DNA of 64,000 bases from Streptomyces sp. BK340 (lineage in GTDB: Bacteria > Actinomycetota > Actinomycetes > Streptomycetales > Streptomycetaceae): assembly GCF_007827595.1 (NCBI RefSeq), contig NZ_VISR01000006.1:124001-188000 (forward strand), written 5' to 3'. Shown here piece after piece: positions 62,341 through 64,000 of this stretch (the first letter of the stretch is position 1; every line of letters starts with the position of its first letter). Position numbers and translations under genes: made by a program. The notes beneath the pieces were generated by a model. It had not been told where the DNA came from and did no database searches. It saw only the letters and a list, made by a program, of their open reading frames with translations.

Positions 62341-63804
62341 ATGACGAGGGTTCAGCACCGGCGGGCACCTGCGCGTGGAGGGGAGCTGGAGGACTGCCTG
62401 CGCGCCTGCGCCGTCCACAGCGGCAAACTCGTGGGCAGTCTGGACCGCCGCCGCACGGAACTGGCCGAGCAGCTGCGCAAGTTGCTCGTGGTGTTCAGCA
62501 CCACCGGCACGTCCGCTCCCGCCGCCGCCCCGGCCGGTGGCGCGGCCGCCCTGCTCAAGCGTGCCGTCAAGGGAACCGCCGCGCCCGCCGGCAGCATCCC
62601 GGGCGACCTGCTGGACGCCCTGCTGGCCGTCGGCAACAAGGCCCTCGAGTGCGGCTACGGCGACGAACTGCACCTCGCCCTGCAGATCGGCGACACCGTC
62701 CTCGCCGAGCGCAAGAACTCCCGGGCCGGCTGGCGGCTGCGCGCCCGGGTCCTGGAGGCCCTCGGTGAGGAACGCGAGGCCGTCGGGGCGTACGAGCGCT
62801 ACCTGGAGCTGACCGACGAGGACGGCTTCGGCGTGGCCGCCCGGATCACGGGCCTGCGCCGGGCCGCCGAGCGCGAGCGCGAGCTGCTCGCCCTGCTGCA
62901 GCGCCAGTGCCCGCGCGCCGCCGACTTCGCCCGCGGCCCCGCCACCGACGTGTGGGCCGAGGGCCTGGCCCTGCACGCCCTCGGCGACTGGGACGCGGCC
63001 GAGCCCCGGCTGGTCGGTGCCCTGCTCGCGCTTGCCAACGACGACGCCCCGGTCGCCGACCGGCAGGAACTGCTCAGCCAGTACCTGGACCTGCGCACCG
63101 GAGTCACCGGTGACCCCACCGCCCTCACCGAGGCCGTCGCCCTCTACGCCGAGCAGCGCCGCATCCGCATGCGCGGCCCGGTCGCCGACCCCACCGTCGG
63201 CGGGGTGGAGTGGATCAGCCTCGGCGAGTTCCGCAACCGGATCGCCGGCAAGTCGATCTGTCTGATCGCGAACTCCGGCCGTGTGGGCGAGAGTTCGATG
63301 GGTGCCGAGATCGACGGCTACGACCTGGTCGTCCGCTTCAACTCGTACCGGATCGACCCGAGGCACACCGGCAGCCGTACCGACATCCACGCCACCATCC
63401 ACAAGCACGGCTTCAACTGGGACCAGCCGGTGACCACCCGGCTCGTCTTCGGCGGGGTCTCCGGCGACTGGAAGCACTCGCTGCGCAACCGTCTGGTGCC
63501 CGGCGCCCAGCGCTACCTCGGCGACGAGTCGCTGCGCTGGCCCGTCCGCACCATCGGCCGGCTCGGCAACGACCTCTGGTCCGGCATCCCGACCACCGGC
63601 TTCAACATGCTGTGGCTGCTGGACTTCCTGGACGTCAGCCCGACCCTGGACCTGATCGGGTTCGACTTCTACGAGAGCGGCGCCTACCGCGTCCAGGAAG
63701 CGATGAAGCTCGCCATCACCTCCGTGCACGAATACACCAGCGAGAAGGCATGGGTCATGGAGCGGGCCCAGAGCGTGACCGACATGAGGATATCCCTGCG
63801 ATGA
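62341..63804 (+). CDS. GT29 sialyltransferase-like glycosyltransferase
   Basis: Protein of 487 aa. Residues about 1-295 are helical and TPR-like (EEREAVGAYERYLELTDEDG). The C-terminal domain has the sialyl motifs of family GT29: L motif KSICLIANSGRVGESSMGAEIDGYDLVVRFNSY (about 303-335) with GSRTDIH, S motif PTTGFNMLWLLDFL (about 417), then GFDFYES and the VS-type motif HEYTSE (H-x4-E, about 462). GT29 enzymes use CMP-activated nonulosonic acids. In Streptomyces the donor may be Kdn for a wall polymer. Its stop overlaps the next start (ATGA). Confidence 0.85.
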   Translation: MTRVQHRRAPARGGELEDCLRACAVHSGKLVGSLDRRRTELAEQLRKLLVVFSTTGTSAPAAAPAGGAAALLKRAVKGTAAPAGSIPGDLLDALLAVGNKALECGYGDELHLALQIGDTVLAERKNSRAGWRLRARVLEALGEEREAVGAYERYLELTDEDGFGVAARITGLRRAAERERELLALLQRQCPRAADFARGPATDVWAEGLALHALGDWDAAEPRLVGALLALANDDAPVADRQELLSQYLDLRTGVTGDPTALTEAVALYAEQRRIRMRGPVADPTVGGVEWISLGEFRNRIAGKSICLIANSGRVGESSMGAEIDGYDLVVRFNSYRIDPRHTGSRTDIHATIHKHGFNWDQPVTTRLVFGGVSGDWKHSLRNRLVPGAQRYLGDESLRWPVRTIGRLGNDLWSGIPTTGFNMLWLLDFLDVSPTLDLIGFDFYESGAYRVQEAMKLAITSVHEYTSEKAWVMERAQSVTDMRISLR

Positions 63805-64000
63805 CCACCTTCACCCCGGTAGCACCGGAGACCGCCGCGCACGCTCTGACCGGCAAGCGGCGCATCGCCTTCGCGAGCTTCGTCGACGAGAACTACCTGC
63901 CCGGCTTCCTCGTCCTGCTGCGCAGCCTCGCCCTGTCCAACCCGGGCGTCTGCGAGGACTTCGTCGTCCTCCACGACGACCTGAAGCCCTCCTCCGTCGC
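63801..64000 (+). CDS. Glycosyltransferase, N-terminal part only
   Basis: The gene runs off the window after about 66 codons. The visible part is IAFASFVDENYLPGFLVLLRSLALSNPG...DFVVLHDDLKPSS, the usual opening of GT8-like enzymes, which use UDP-sugars. ATG 63801 overlaps the GT29 stop by 4 bp, so the two are translated together and probably act on the same polymer. Confidence 0.75.
   Translation, partial: MTTFTPVAPETAAHALTGKRRIAFASFVDENYLPGFLVLLRSLALSNPGVCEDFVVLHDDLKPSSV

Overview
The window is about 64 kb of very GC-rich chromosomal DNA. GTG starts are frequent, neighbouring genes are often coupled by 4-bp ATGA/GTGA overlaps, and rare TTA codons, ECF sigma factors and DUF397/XRE genes are present. 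All of this points to Streptomyces or a close relative. The housekeeping backbone (mdh, betaine operon, glyA, trpS, dacC-type carboxypeptidase, sdhCDAB) looks like conserved core chromosome; that comparison is from memory and was not computed.

Layout. 0.4-6.6 kb: malate dehydrogenase, a Pro-rich membrane protein with a TTA codon, a DHA2-type MFS exporter with its divergent LysR regulator, and a secreted protein coupled to a MarR-GNAT fusion. 6.8-14.2 kb: choline/betaine operon of betaine aldehyde dehydrogenase, choline dehydrogenase, ABC ATPase, a permease built from two fused modules, and a lipoprotein binding protein. 14.2-17.3 kb: two tandem AhpD-like proteins and a PEP-mutase-family lyase facing a MocR regulator. 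17.4-22.7 kb: DMT transporter, YtrA-type GntR regulator with a DUF1648-type membrane protein, a YgiB/YgiC-like lipoprotein plus ATP-grasp pair, and ornithine aminotransferase. 22.8-25.5 kb: ZTP riboswitch, glyA, trpS. 25.7-32.6 kb: 2H phosphoesterase, DprE2-like reductase, YihY/BrkB membrane protein, D,D-carboxypeptidase, small membrane protein, metallophosphoesterase and a peptide-type binding protein. 32.6-36.3 kb: TetR operon with two palindromic operators, VOC protein, and a secreted FG-GAP protein whose ribosome-binding site lies inside a perfect hairpin. 36.4-40.5 kb: succinate dehydrogenase and OHCU decarboxylase. 40.7-45.0 kb: GH20 hexosaminidase and small unknown proteins. 45.3-48.9 kb: two paralogous ECF sigma factor/membrane partner modules in tandem. 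49.1-52.3 kb: L,D-transpeptidase, B12-dependent acyl-CoA mutase large subunit, LysE exporter.

52.3-57.8 kb is an accessory island. It starts with a frameshifted gene relic. It then has a minus-strand cluster (125-aa protein, 47-aa and 17-aa coupled microproteins, DUF397-like protein, 166-aa unknown) facing a TTA-containing XRE/TPR regulator and a 120-aa protein made of two repeats. It ends with an IS481-like remnant and a complete-looking IS701-family element flanked by CTAG. The island abuts a FAD monooxygenase/TetR pair that shares two identical operators.

59.9-64.0 kb begins a glycan-type locus: methyltransferase, acyltransferase 3, a GT29 sialyltransferase-like protein and the start of another glycosyltransferase. 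This would suit a nonulosonic-acid cell-wall polymer.

No rRNA, tRNA or CRISPR array was seen. The most distinctive signals are the paired operators, the RBS-sequestering hairpin, the microprotein ladder beside a TTA-dependent regulator, and the bacterial GT29 enzyme.
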